Shown here: positions 38,507 through 47,798 of the stretch, piece by piece
Position numbering within the stretch: the stretch's first letter is position 1
How the letters are laid out: the number at the start of each line of letters is the position of its first letter
DNA from: Egicoccus sp. AB-alg6-2
GTDB taxonomy: Bacteria; Actinomycetota; Nitriliruptoria; Nitriliruptorales; Nitriliruptoraceae
DNA: 64,000 nucleotides
Assembly: GCF_041821025.1 (NCBI RefSeq)
Contig: NZ_JBGUAY010000006.1
Coordinates: 248,001 to 312,000, forward strand
Direction of reading: 5' to 3'
Translations under genes and position numbers: made by a program
The notes under the pieces: model-generated
The model's database searches: none
Told to the model about the DNA's origin: nothing
The model's input: only the letters and a program-made list of their open reading frames with translations

Positions 38507-39750
38507 CAGCCGTTCCTCCCGGTGGTCGAGGACGCGGGCGGGTTCACCGGCGAGGCGTGCGTGTCGACGGGCCGGGCACGGTCTGCGGGACCGGACCCGC
38601 CGGACGTGTCGTCGTCCTTGGGACGGACGAACACGAGCAACGCGAGGATCAGCACCGCGCCGACCCCGAGGGCGATGCGGACCTGCGGGCCGATGCCGCC
38701 CTGCTCGGCGAGCAGGACGAACGCGGCGGTGACCATCGTCCACAGCAGCGCGATCGGGATCAGCACCTTCCACCCGAGCGCCATCAGGCGGTCGTAGCGG
38801 TAGCGCGGCAGCGCGCCGCGCAGCAGGACGAAGAAGAACACGAAGAAGCCGGTCTTGAGCAGGAACCACACGAAGCCGAGGAGGCCGGCGGCCGTGCCCT
38901 CGAGACCGAACGTCGGGCCGCTCGGTCCACCGAAGAACAGCGTGACCATGATGGCGGACTGCACGATCGCGCCCATGAACTCGGCGATCATGAACAAGCC
39001 GAAGCGCATCGAGGAGTACTCGGTCACGAACCCGCCGACGAGTTCGCCCTCGGCCTCGGCGAGGTCGAACGGGGTGCGGCCGGCTTCGGCCACCATCCCG
39101 ACGAGGAACACCAGGAACGCCGGGAACAGCGGAACGACGAACCAGCCCGGCATGCCGGCCACGAGGCCGTCACCGGACTGCGCTGCCACGATGTCGCTGA
39201 CGCGCAGCGACCCGACGTAGATGAACACGCTGGCGACGGCGAGGCCCTGGGCGATCTCGTAGCTGATCATCTGCGCGCTGGCGCGGACGCCACCGATCAG
39301 CGGGTAGGGCGAGGTCGAGGCCCAGCCGGCGAGGAACAGGCCGTAGACGTGGATCGAGCCGATCGCGAGCACCCACAGGATGCCGACGCCGAGGTCGGCG
39401 ACCTGCAACGGGAAGGTGTGGCCGGCGATGGTGATCGGGCCGCTGATGGGGATGACGGCGACCGACAGCAGGCCGGTGACGACCCCGATCAGCGGCGCGA
39501 TGCGGAACAGCGGCTTGCTGACCATGCCCGGGGTGACGTCTTCCTTGAACAGCATCTTCACGGCGTCGACCAGGAACTGACCGATGCCGAGCGGGCCGAC
39601 CCGGTTGGGGCCCTGGCGCGACTGCATGCGCCCCAGCAGGCGCCGCTCGCCCCAGGTCAGCAGCGCCGTGCCGACGAGGAAGAACAGGAAGACCGCCAGC
39701 ACCCGGATCAGGTGGGCCCACAGTGGCAGGTCCTGCGTGGTCTCGGTCAT
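38506..39750 (-). CDS. nuoH: complex I subunit H, 14-gene cluster
   Basis: 414 residues. Conserved loop 1 [20 protein letters not shown], and [20 protein letters not shown] then [18 protein letters not shown]-terminal tail after [12 protein letters not shown] is polar and proline-rich. Overlaps nuoG by 4 bases. Confidence 0.95.
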   Translation of the reverse strand: MTETTQDLPLWAHLIRVLAVFLFFLVGTALLTWGERRLLGRMQSRQGPNRVGPLGIGQFLVDAVKMLFKEDVTPGMVSKPLFRIAPLIGVVTGLLSVAVIPISGPITIAGHTFPLQVADLGVGILWVLAIGSIHVYGLFLAGWASTSPYPLIGGVRASAQMISYEIAQGLAVASVFIYVGSLRVSDIVAAQSGDGLVAGMPGWFVVPLFPAFLVFLVGMVAEAGRTPFDLAEAEGELVGGFVTEYSSMRFGLFMIAEFMGAIVQSAIMVTLFFGGPSGPTFGLEGTAAGLLGFVWFLLKTGFFVFFFVLLRGALPRYRYDRLMALGWKVLIPIALLWTMVTAAFVLLAEQGGIGPQVRIALGVGAVLILALLVFVRPKDDDTSGGSGPADRARPVDTHASPVNPPASSTTGRNG

Positions 39751-42161
39751 GCGGGATCCCCTGCGGGTTCGAGCGCGGACACGGTCACGACCCCCGCACC
39801 GTCGGCACCGAGCAGTGCGGCGGCCGGCACGTCGGTGGAGTTGGCCGGCACGACCGCGACGCCGGGAACCACGTCGTGGCCGACGCGTGCCACCAGGCGC
39901 AGGGTGTTCCCGGCGCCGGACAGCTCGACCTCGTCGCCGTCCGTGATGCCCGACGACGCGGCGTCCGCCGTGTTGAGGTCGACCACGGGTGTACGGGCCG
40001 TCGCCAACAGCTCGCTCGCCCCGGTCAGCATGCTGCCGCGGTCGAGCAGCAGCGGGCGGACGACGAGTCGGAGCCCGCCGTCCTCCGCCTCCTCGGCCGG
40101 CGTCGCCGCGGCGGCGTCCGGCCAGGCGTGGGGCGTCTCGCGGACGCCGAGGCGGGCGAGTTCGGCGCGCAGTTGCTCGAGGTCGGAGAAGCCGAGGTCC
40201 TCGCCGAGCAGCGCCGCGAGCTGGACCACGATCTCCCAGTCCTCCTGGGCGAGCACCGGTCCGTCGACGGCCTTGGCGAACCGCTGCGTGCGGCCCTCCC
40301 AGTTGGTCTGGCTGCCGAAGCGTTCCTGGGTGCCGGTGGCGGGCAGGACGACGTCGGCGAACCCGCTGACGGTCTCGGTCGCGGCCAGGTCCTGGGCGAC
40401 GACGAGCTTGACCTTCTCGAGCGCCCTGCGTGCCAGGTCGGGCGAGGCGCAGTCACGGACGAGGTCGACGCCGATGAGGTGGAGCACGTCGATCCGGCCG
40501 GCGGCGGCGTCGGTGAGGATCTGGTGCAGGTCACGGCCGCGCTCGGCGGGCAGGTCGACCCCCCACACCTGCTCGACCTCGGCGCGGTCCGCGGCGTCGT
40601 CCAGACGGCGGCCACCGGGAAGGATCCCGGCGGCCAGGCCGGCCTCGAGGCAGCCGCGGGCGTTGGCGCGCCGCGGGACCCACGCCATCTTGCCGCCGAC
40701 GGCGTCGGCCAGGGCGGCGCCCGCCGTCACGGACCCGGCACCGGCGCGCTCGCCGACGAGCACGACCGGGGCGCCCTCGCCCCGCAGTGCTTCGGCGACC
40801 TCGCCGTCGTCGTCGAGCAACGCCCGCAGTGCGGCCGCCTCGTCGCCGGGGGCGGTCGGGACGCGACGCCAGGCGATGTCCGCCAGGGTGCCCAGGTGCG
40901 GACCGACCACGACGATGCGGGCCTTGTGGGCCCGCCACGCCTTGCGGATCCGCAGGTGCAGGATCGGCACCTCTTCCTCGGGATCGAGGCCGGCGACCAC
41001 GATCACCGGGGCGTCCTCGACGTCGCGGTATTCCGCCGTCTCGTGGCCGACCAGCGCCGTCAGTTCCGCGTCCTCGCCCGGCGCGGCGAAGCGCGTGCGG
41101 TGGTCGAGGTCGTCGCTGTGGAGCACGGTCCGCACGTACTTGGCGACCGCGTAGGCGTCCTCGTCGGCGAGCCGGGAGCCGGCGACGACGGCGACGCGGC
41201 CGGGGCCGGCGTCACGCGCTTCCTGGATCGCTCCCGTGACGCGCAGCAGCACGTCGGACCACGACGCCTTCTCGAGGCCGTCCGTGCCACGCAGCTTCGG
41301 CTCGGCGATGCGCAGCTCGCTGGTGAGGTGGGCGTAGCCGAAGCGGCCCTTGTCACAGTTCCAGGCCTCGTTGACGGCCATGTTGGTACGGGCGAGCTGA
41401 CGCTGGATCTCGCCGCGGCGGGACTGGACGGTGAGGGTGCAGCCGGCCGAGCAGTGGTCGCAGACCGACGGCGTCGTGACGACGTCGAACGGGCGCGCCT
41501 TGAACCGGTAACCGGCCGACGTCAACGCGCCGACCGGGCAGATCTGGATCACGTTGCCGGAGAAGTAGCTCTCGTACGGCTCGTCCTCGTAGATGGCGAC
41601 CTGTTCGAGGGCGCCGCGCTCGAACAGCTCGATGAACGGGTCGCCCGAGACCTGCTCGCTGAAACGGGTGCAGCGGGCACACAGCACGCACCGCTCGCGG
41701 TCGAGCAGGATCTGGGAGCTGACCGCGACCGGCTTGCTGTAGCGCCGCTTCTGGTCCACGAACCGCGAGATGTTGGCGCCGTGCGCCAGCGCCTGGTCCT
41801 GCAGCGGGCACTCGCCGCCCTTGTCGCACATCGGGCAGTCGAGGGGGTGGTTGATGAGCAGGAACTCGAGCGTGCCCTCCTGCGCCTTCTTGGCCATGTC
41901 GGAGCTGAGGTGGGTCTTGACCACCATGTCCGGGGCGACCGGCATCGTGCAGGACATCACCGGCTTGCGTTGGCCCTCGACCTCGACGACGCACTGGCGG
42001 CAGGCACCGACGGGGTCGAGCAGTGGGTGGTCGCAGAAGCGGGGCACGATCGTGCCGAGCTGTTCGGCGGCCCGGATGATCAGCGTCCCCTTGGGAACGG
42101 TGACCTCCTGGCCGTCGATGGTCAGCGTGACGGTGTCCACGGGGTTCTCCGGAGCAGTCAT
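39747..42161 (-). CDS. nuoG: complex I subunit G, iron-sulfur/molybdopterin-fold
   Basis: 804 residues. N-terminal [2Fe-2S] ligands in FCDHPLLDPVGACRQC; His-type cluster HPLDCPMCDKGGECPLQD; two further Cys sets in CVLCARCTRF and VIQICPVGALTS. CDHCSAGCTLTV plus a Cys in NEAWNCDKGRFG supplies the four ligands of the extra N7 cluster found in some bacteria. The C-terminal two thirds is the inactive oxidoreductase fold. ATG at 42161; only 1 base from nuoF. Confidence 0.95.
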   Translation of the reverse strand: MTAPENPVDTVTLTIDGQEVTVPKGTLIIRAAEQLGTIVPRFCDHPLLDPVGACRQCVVEVEGQRKPVMSCTMPVAPDMVVKTHLSSDMAKKAQEGTLEFLLINHPLDCPMCDKGGECPLQDQALAHGANISRFVDQKRRYSKPVAVSSQILLDRERCVLCARCTRFSEQVSGDPFIELFERGALEQVAIYEDEPYESYFSGNVIQICPVGALTSAGYRFKARPFDVVTTPSVCDHCSAGCTLTVQSRRGEIQRQLARTNMAVNEAWNCDKGRFGYAHLTSELRIAEPKLRGTDGLEKASWSDVLLRVTGAIQEARDAGPGRVAVVAGSRLADEDAYAVAKYVRTVLHSDDLDHRTRFAAPGEDAELTALVGHETAEYRDVEDAPVIVVAGLDPEEEVPILHLRIRKAWRAHKARIVVVGPHLGTLADIAWRRVPTAPGDEAAALRALLDDDGEVAEALRGEGAPVVLVGERAGAGSVTAGAALADAVGGKMAWVPRRANARGCLEAGLAAGILPGGRRLDDAADRAEVEQVWGVDLPAERGRDLHQILTDAAAGRIDVLHLIGVDLVRDCASPDLARRALEKVKLVVAQDLAATETVSGFADVVLPATGTQERFGSQTNWEGRTQRFAKAVDGPVLAQEDWEIVVQLAALLGEDLGFSDLEQLRAELARLGVRETPHAWPDAAAATPAEEAEDGGLRLVVRPLLLDRGSMLTGASELLATARTPVVDLNTADAASSGITDGDEVELSGAGNTLRLVARVGHDVVPGVAVVPANSTDVPAAALLGADGAGVVTVSALEPAGDPA

Positions 42162-42162
42162 G

Positions 42163-43602
42163 TCAGGCCTGCCCTTGGGGCTGGCGGCCCGCGGTCGAAG
42201 CGTCGGTCGCTCCCGTGGTCGCCGCAGTACTTCTCGCGGGCATGGCCGGGATCTCGGCGCGGCCGGTCTCGGGGGCGTAGCCGGCGCCACCGCCCACCTC
42301 GAGCATGGCGATGTCGCTGCGGGGCTCGCTGGCACCCAGCGGGCACCGCCGTTCCACGATGTGTGCCTCGAACTCGTCGCGGAAGTACTCGAGCCCGGAC
42401 GTGATCGACGACGTCATGCCGTCTCCGAGGGCGCAGAAGCTGCGGCCGAAGATGTTGTCGCAGACGTCCTGCAGCAACTCGAGGTCGTCCATGCGGCCGC
42501 TGCCGGTCTCGATGCGACGGAGTACCTGTGAGAGCCAGTAGCCGCCCTCGCGACAGGGGGTGCACTTGCCGCAGGACTCGTGCTCGTAGAACTCGGTGAA
42601 CCGCAGGACCGTGTCGACGACGCAGGTCTGGTCCGAGTACACCATCAGGGCGCCCGTGCCGAGCATCGACCCGGCCTCCATGATGTCCTCGTAGGTGTAG
42701 GGCACGTCCGCCTTCGACGCGGGCAGCATCGGGGTCGACGACCCGCCGGGGCAGAAGAACTTGAGGTTTCGTCCCTCGAGCATCCCGCCGCACGCCTCGA
42801 TCATCTCGCTGACCGGCGTACCGAGCGCGAACTCGTAGTTGCCCGGCTTCTCGAGCTCACCCGAGATGCACATCAGCTTCGGGCCCGGGCTCTTCTCGGT
42901 GCCCCACTGGCGGTACCAGTCGACGCCGTGGCGCAGGATGAACGGCACCGACGAGATGGACTCGACGTTGTTGACCGTGGTCGGGCAGCCGTACAGCCCG
43001 TGCGTCGCCGGGAACGGCGGCCGCAGGCGTGGCTGGCCGCGGCGTCCCTCGAGCGAGTCGAGCAGCGCGGTCTCCTCGCCACAGATGTAGGCGCCGGCGC
43101 CGCGGTGCAGCGTGAGGTCGAAGCGCTTGCCCGAACCCATCACGTCCGCGCCGAGGTAGCCCTTGGCGTAGGCCTGCCGGATCGCCTTGGCCAGCTGACG
43201 GCCCGCGTGGGCGAACTCGCCGCGCAGGTAGATGTAGCCCTGCACCGAGTTGAGCGCCAGGCCGCCCACGATCATGCCCTCGACGAGCTGATGGGGGTCC
43301 TTCTCCATCAGTTCGCGGTCCTTGAAGGTGCCCGGTTCGCCCTCGTCGGCGTTGCAGACGATGTAGACCGGCTTGCCGGTGTCCTGGGCCACGAACGACC
43401 ACTTCATCCCGGTCGGGAACCCGGCACCACCTCGGCCGCGGACCCCGGCCTCCTTGACGACGTCGATGATCTCGGACGGCGCCATCTCGAGTGCCTTGCG
43501 CAGCCCGACGTAGCCGCCGTGCTGCTCGTAGACCTCGAGGTCGTCCGCGCCCTCGATGCCGTAGCGTTCGGTCAGGGCGACGCAGGTCCCGGTCTGTCCC
43601 AT
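42163..43602 (-). CDS. nuoF: complex I subunit F, NADH/FMN-binding
   Basis: 479 residues. FMN-binding loop GRGGAGFPTGMKW, NADH-binding glycine/glutamate region GAGAYICGEETALLDSLEG, and [4Fe-4S] ligands ESCGKCTPCREGG. All catalytic features for NADH oxidation are present, so this 14-gene set is a true NADH dehydrogenase. ATG at 43602 with GAGGAGGG upstream. A ~60-residue Ala/Thr/Gly-rich tail is unusual but ends cleanly. Confidence 0.96.
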   Translation of the reverse strand: MGQTGTCVALTERYGIEGADDLEVYEQHGGYVGLRKALEMAPSEIIDVVKEAGVRGRGGAGFPTGMKWSFVAQDTGKPVYIVCNADEGEPGTFKDRELMEKDPHQLVEGMIVGGLALNSVQGYIYLRGEFAHAGRQLAKAIRQAYAKGYLGADVMGSGKRFDLTLHRGAGAYICGEETALLDSLEGRRGQPRLRPPFPATHGLYGCPTTVNNVESISSVPFILRHGVDWYRQWGTEKSPGPKLMCISGELEKPGNYEFALGTPVSEMIEACGGMLEGRNLKFFCPGGSSTPMLPASKADVPYTYEDIMEAGSMLGTGALMVYSDQTCVVDTVLRFTEFYEHESCGKCTPCREGGYWLSQVLRRIETGSGRMDDLELLQDVCDNIFGRSFCALGDGMTSSITSGLEYFRDEFEAHIVERRCPLGASEPRSDIAMLEVGGGAGYAPETGRAEIPAMPARSTAATTGATDASTAGRQPQGQA

Positions 43603-43603
43603 G

Positions 43604-44728
43604 TCAGCCCTCCTCTGGTGTGTCGTCGTCGGAGCGCCGCTCACCCTGGTAGGTGCGCAGGTCCTCGTCGCCCGAACCGGTCGGCTCGCCGCCGCTCACG
43701 TCGGGATCGTTGTCGGGCGCCTTGTCCGTCGGAGGGTCGTCGACCTCCTCGGCGCCGGCCTCACCGGCCACCGAGTCCTGCGGGTCCTGCTCGGAGCCGG
43801 CCGCCGCACGGTCGCGCTCGGCCTCGGCCGGCTTCGACGAACCACCGTCGGCCGCGACCGAGGGCTGCTCCTGCGCGGACGGGGTCTCGGGCCGCGGCGA
43901 CTGCAGGTGCTCGGCGAGTTCACCCGCCACGCCGGTCTGCTTCTGCGCGATGTCGTCGACCTTCGCCGCCTCGGTGGGGCTGAGCTGCTCGACCTGCTGC
44001 TCGGGCCGCTCGCTGGTGTCGCCCAGCCGGGCCTGGCTGCGGAACGCCTCGCCGCCGTGCCCGAACGGGTCACCGCCGGGGTGGGTGACGGGCAGGTCGG
44101 TCTCGCCGGTGCGGTACGCCGGCGGCACCTCGGCCAGCGCCTGCAGCCGGGCCGCCTCGACGAGGTGGTCGTCGGTGCCGTCCTCGATGCCCGACAGCTG
44201 GCGTTCGACGCCGCGGAAGTCGGTCGGCACCTCGTTCGACCAGTTCGAGGCCGGGGGCGAGCCCGCCTTCGCCTGCTCGAACAGCTCCATCGCCTGGTCG
44301 TGACTGACCGGACCGTACATCTCGTAGTTGATCTGCACCACGGGCGCGGCGTCGCAGATCCCGAGGCACTCGGCGTGTTCGACGGTCACCCCCGACCCCT
44401 CGTCGGTGTGGTGGCCACCCCCGCACTTGTCGACGTAGGCCTCGTAGATGTCCTGGGCGCCCGCGATCTTGCAGGTCGGGTTGGTGCAGACGCTGAGCAG
44501 GTAGTCGCCCACCGGCTGGCGCTTGAACATGGTGTAGAAGGTGGCGACGGCGCCCACCTCGGCCTTGGTGAGGCCGAGCACCTGGGCGCACAGGGCGATG
44601 CCGTCCTCGCTGACGTAGCCCTCGTCGGACTGCACCAGGTGCAACATCGGCAACAGCGCGGAGCGCGCGACGGGATAGCGCCTGGCCAGGCGCTGCGCTT
44701 CCTCGCGGGTGTTCTCGGAGATGGGCAC
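43604..44728 (-). CDS. nuoE: complex I subunit E with long acidic tail
   Basis: 24-kDa subunit with [2Fe-2S] ligands in CTNPTC and CLGIC. The thioredoxin-like core ends near residue 158; total is 374 residues against about 160-240 in relatives. The extra ~215 residues are Asp/Glu/Pro/Gln/Ser-rich. Two in-frame GTG codons are possible: 44734 is 3 bases from GAGGAG, 44728 is 9 bases away, so I use 44728. The change affects only two residues. Confidence 0.94.
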   Translation of the reverse strand: MPISENTREEAQRLARRYPVARSALLPMLHLVQSDEGYVSEDGIALCAQVLGLTKAEVGAVATFYTMFKRQPVGDYLLSVCTNPTCKIAGAQDIYEAYVDKCGGGHHTDEGSGVTVEHAECLGICDAAPVVQINYEMYGPVSHDQAMELFEQAKAGSPPASNWSNEVPTDFRGVERQLSGIEDGTDDHLVEAARLQALAEVPPAYRTGETDLPVTHPGGDPFGHGGEAFRSQARLGDTSERPEQQVEQLSPTEAAKVDDIAQKQTGVAGELAEHLQSPRPETPSAQEQPSVAADGGSSKPAEAERDRAAAGSEQDPQDSVAGEAGAEEVDDPPTDKAPDNDPDVSGGEPTGSGDEDLRTYQGERRSDDDTPEEG

Positions 44729-44776
44729 GGGCACGTGCTCCTCGGGGTGAAGGCTGTCTCGCGCGGGTGGGGCGAC

Positions 44777-46105
44777 CTAGCGGTCGCACCCGCCCATGAC
44801 GGGGTCGATGCTGGCGACGACGACGATCACGTCGGAGATGCCGTGACCGCGGCTCATGTGGTCGATGGCCTGCAGGCCGACGAACGACGAGTCGCGCAGG
44901 TGGAGCCGGTAGGGCTTGTTGGTGCCGTTGGAGGTGAGCGCGCAGCCCAGTTCGCCGCGCGGCGACTCGGTGGCGACGTAGACCTGGCCCGCCGGCACGG
45001 TGAAGCCCTGGGTCACCAGCTTGAAGTGGTTGATCAGCGACTCCATCGACTCACCCATGATGTGGCGGATGTAGTCGGGGTCGTTGCCGATGCCGTCGGG
45101 CCCGAGGGCCTGTTGCGAGGGCCAGCGGATCTTCTTGTCGGCGACCATGACCTCGCCGCCCGGCAGCGTGTCGAGGGCCTGACGGATGATGCGCAGCGAC
45201 TGGCGCATCTCCTCCATCCGCACGAGGTAGCGCGCGTAGGAGTCGCCGGCGGTCTCGGTCGGGACGTCGAACTCGTACTGCTCGTAGCCCGAGTGCGGCT
45301 GGGCCTTGCGCAGATCGTGCGGGACGCCCGCGGCCCGCAGCAGCGGACCGGTCACGCCGAAGGCGAGCGCGTCCTCGGCGGTGAGGACGCCGATGCCCTG
45401 GGTGCGGTCGACGAAGATCGGGTTGCGCGTGAGCAGGTCCTCGAGGTCGGCGATCTTGCGCGGCAGGTACGCCAGCAGCGACTCGCAGCGTTCGACGAAG
45501 TCCTCGGTGACGTCCTGCGCGAGCCCGCCCGGACGGAAGAAGGCGTGGTTCATGCGCAGGCCGGACTGGGACTCGAACAGGTCGAGGATGTGCTCGCGGG
45601 CCCCGAAGCCGTTGGTCATCACCGTGGTCGCGCCGAGCTCCATGCCGCCCGTCGCGACCCACACGAGGTGGCTCGAGATGCGGTTGAACTCGGACAGGAT
45701 CACGCGGACCGCCTGGGCCCGCTCGGGCACCTCGACGTCGAGCAGCCGCTCGACCCCCATGGCGTAGACCCACTCGTTGAACAGTGGGGCGACGTAGTCC
45801 ATGCGGGTCACGAACGTCGAGCCCTGCACCCAGGTGCGGTACTCGGCGTTCTTCTCGATACCGGTGTGCAGGTAGCCGATGATCGGCGACACCTTGAGCA
45901 CGGTCTCGCCGTCGAGTTCGAGCACCAGGCGCAGTACGCCGTGGGTCGACGGGTGCTGGGGCCCCATGTTGACCGTGAGGGTCTCGTCCTCGATCGCGTC
46001 GACGACGGTCTCCCAGTCGGCGCCCTCGACGAACAGCTCGTTGGCCGGGTCCACGCTTCGCGTCCCGGTGGCCGGGTCGACGGCGGCGTTCTGGTCGAGG
46101 CTCAT
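44777..46105 (-). CDS. nuoD: complex I subunit D, 14-gene cluster
   Basis: 442 residues. Quinone-site residues are standard: [14 protein letters not shown] with His, and [11 protein letters not shown] with Tyr104 at the Nqo4 Tyr87 position. ATG at 46105 overlaps nuoC by 4 bases. Ends [15 protein letters not shown]. It provides the in-window control for the altered NuoD at 25496-26683. Confidence 0.95.
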   Translation of the reverse strand: MSLDQNAAVDPATGTRSVDPANELFVEGADWETVVDAIEDETLTVNMGPQHPSTHGVLRLVLELDGETVLKVSPIIGYLHTGIEKNAEYRTWVQGSTFVTRMDYVAPLFNEWVYAMGVERLLDVEVPERAQAVRVILSEFNRISSHLVWVATGGMELGATTVMTNGFGAREHILDLFESQSGLRMNHAFFRPGGLAQDVTEDFVERCESLLAYLPRKIADLEDLLTRNPIFVDRTQGIGVLTAEDALAFGVTGPLLRAAGVPHDLRKAQPHSGYEQYEFDVPTETAGDSYARYLVRMEEMRQSLRIIRQALDTLPGGEVMVADKKIRWPSQQALGPDGIGNDPDYIRHIMGESMESLINHFKLVTQGFTVPAGQVYVATESPRGELGCALTSNGTNKPYRLHLRDSSFVGLQAIDHMSRGHGISDVIVVVASIDPVMGGCDR

Positions 46106-46782
46106 TCGACCACCTCGCGGAGGTTGCGCTCGTGCGGCGGTGGGATGAACTTGTCGTTCTCGTAGTTGATCTCGACGCCGCCCAGTGGGTAGTCCTTGCG
46201 CTGCGGATGCCCGAGCCAGTCGTCGGGCATCAGGATCCGGTTGAGGGCCGGGTGCCCGGGGAAGTCGACCCCGAACATGTCGAACACCTCGCGCTCGTGG
46301 AAGTTCGCCGTCGGGTACAGCGAGGTGACCGACGGGATGCTGGCCGCGTCGTCGGGGGTGCCGACCGACACGCGCAGGACGTGGTTGCGGCGCACCGAGC
46401 GCAGGATGTAGTTGACCTCGATGACGCCCTGCTCCCGCGAGACGCGGTACTCGGGCCACCCCGTGGTCGAGATCTGGCGCTCGATGACGTGGTCGCCTGC
46501 GGGCCAGTGGACGCCCGAGAGGTCCGACAGCAGCTCGCAGGCGAGCTCGTCGTCGTCGCGGCAGAACGTCATGACCTCGAGCAGCTGCTCGGGCGCGACG
46601 AACACCGTGAGCTCGCCGCGGTACTCGTCGGCGCGCAGGTCCGGGAAGCGCCGCAGGATCCGCTCGCGCAACTGCTCGAGGTTCAACGCGTCGCCGCCCG
46701 TGCCGCGGCCGGGAGCCGGGACGTCGGTGCCGAGCCGACCGCTGAGGTCGCCGTCGCTGGGGGCCGCTGCCGCACTGCTCAT
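46102..46782 (-). CDS. nuoC: complex I subunit C, 14-gene cluster
   Basis: 226 residues. [21 protein letters not shown] and [11 protein letters not shown] are the family signatures near the C-terminus. The first ~40 residues are Ala/Gly/Asp-rich. It lacks the long tail of the other NuoC here. Overlaps nuoB and nuoD by 4 bases each. Confidence 0.95.
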   Translation of the reverse strand: MSSAAAAPSDGDLSGRLGTDVPAPGRGTGGDALNLEQLRERILRRFPDLRADEYRGELTVFVAPEQLLEVMTFCRDDDELACELLSDLSGVHWPAGDHVIERQISTTGWPEYRVSREQGVIEVNYILRSVRRNHVLRVSVGTPDDAASIPSVTSLYPTANFHEREVFDMFGVDFPGHPALNRILMPDDWLGHPQRKDYPLGGVEINYENDKFIPPPHERNLREVVE

Positions 46783-47267
46783 GAGCGCGCCGCCTTGTCC
46801 GCGAACTCCTCGCCGCGGACCTTGGCGTGCAGCTTGAGGATCCCGTCCATCAGCATCTCCGGACGCGGCGGGCAGCCGGGGACGTACATGTCCACCGGAA
46901 CGACGTGGTCGACGCCCTGCACCAGCGCGTAGTTGTTGAACATCCCGCCGGAGGTGGCGCAGACGCCCATCGAGATGACCCACTTCGGGTCGGACATCTG
47001 GTCGTAGATCCGGCGCAGCACGGGGGCCATCTTGTTCGACAGGCGGCCCGCCACGATCATCAGGTCGGCCTGGCGCGGCGAGGCACGGAACACCTCCATG
47101 CCGAAACGCGCCATGTCGTGGCGCGGACCGCCGGCGCTCATCATCTCGATGGCGCAGCACGCCAACCCGAAGGTGGCCGGCCACATCGAGGTGGAGCGGC
47201 CGTAGTTGACGAACTTCTCGAGGTTCGTCAGCAGCACGCCGTTCGGAAGCTTGCTCTCTAGTCCCAT
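46779..47267 (-). CDS. nuoB: complex I subunit B, 14-gene cluster
   Basis: 162 residues with N2 ligands in [21 protein letters not shown] and [13 protein letters not shown] at 47267, beginning [20 protein letters not shown], lies 10 bases inside the end of nuoA. Confidence 0.96.
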   Translation of the reverse strand: MGLESKLPNGVLLTNLEKFVNYGRSTSMWPATFGLACCAIEMMSAGGPRHDMARFGMEVFRASPRQADLMIVAGRLSNKMAPVLRRIYDQMSDPKWVISMGVCATSGGMFNNYALVQGVDHVVPVDMYVPGCPPRPEMLMDGILKLHAKVRGEEFADKAARS

Positions 47268-47617
47268 TCGAGACCTCCACGGCCGAGTTCGTACACGAAC
47301 GCGACCCCGAGGATCACGACGAAGATGCCCATCTGGGCCAGCCCGAACCAGCCGAGTTCGCGGAAGACGACCGCCCACGGGTAGAGGAAGACCGCCTCGA
47401 CGTCGAAGATGAGGAACAACATGGCCACCATGTAGAACTTCACGGTGAACCGGGTGCCGCGGATCTTGGCGAGCGGCTCGTTGCCGGACTCGTAGGCACC
47501 GAGCTTGGTCGGGTTGGGCGCCTTGGGACCGATGAAGGCGCTGGTCACCGCACCGCCCGCCGCGAAGAGCATGGCGAGCCCGAACAACAGCAGGATCGGG
47601 AAGTAGTCGGAGAGCAC
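47258..47617 (-). CDS. nuoA: complex I subunit A, 14-gene cluster
   Basis: 119 residues, three helices; YESGNEPL takes the place of the YECG loop, and [20 protein letters not shown] follows. GTG at 47617 ([12 protein letters not shown]) with AAAGAGA upstream; a longer frame to 47731 would run through the promoter region. First gene of the 14-gene operon. Confidence 0.94.
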   Translation of the reverse strand: MLSDYFPILLLFGLAMLFAAGGAVTSAFIGPKAPNPTKLGAYESGNEPLAKIRGTRFTVKFYMVAMLFLIFDVEAVFLYPWAVVFRELGWFGLAQMGIFVVILGVAFVYELGRGGLEWD

Positions 47618-47701
47618 GGTCAATCTCTTTCGGCGTCCGGCCCGACCGGGGCCGTGCGAAGGCAGCACAACGGGGACGGCGATACCCCGGCGACGCGCCC
47701 A

Positions 47702-47731
47702 ACGGTAGGGGCCGGCCGACGAGGCTCGCAA
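47702..47731 (-). promoter_or_regulatory. candidate promoter of the 14-gene nuo operon
   Basis: -35 TTGCGA (47726-47731), 18-base spacer, -10 TACCGT (47702-47707), with predicted start near 47695, about 78 bases before nuoA. It would drive nuoA-N, the prenyl synthase, ung, the GNAT gene and possibly the 11-gene cluster, since gaps along that 31 kb are short. Confidence 0.45.
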
Positions 47732-47798
47732 GACGCGTGCCGGTCGGCTGACCGGGACCGAGGCGGTCCCCAGGCGGCGGGGTGGCAGGCGGTTGCGC

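Noticed and set aside
47618-47798. Small stems near 47740-47770 as a menJ terminator.
   Set aside because: Stems are only 6 bp, overlap each other and have no T-run; support is too weak to list.
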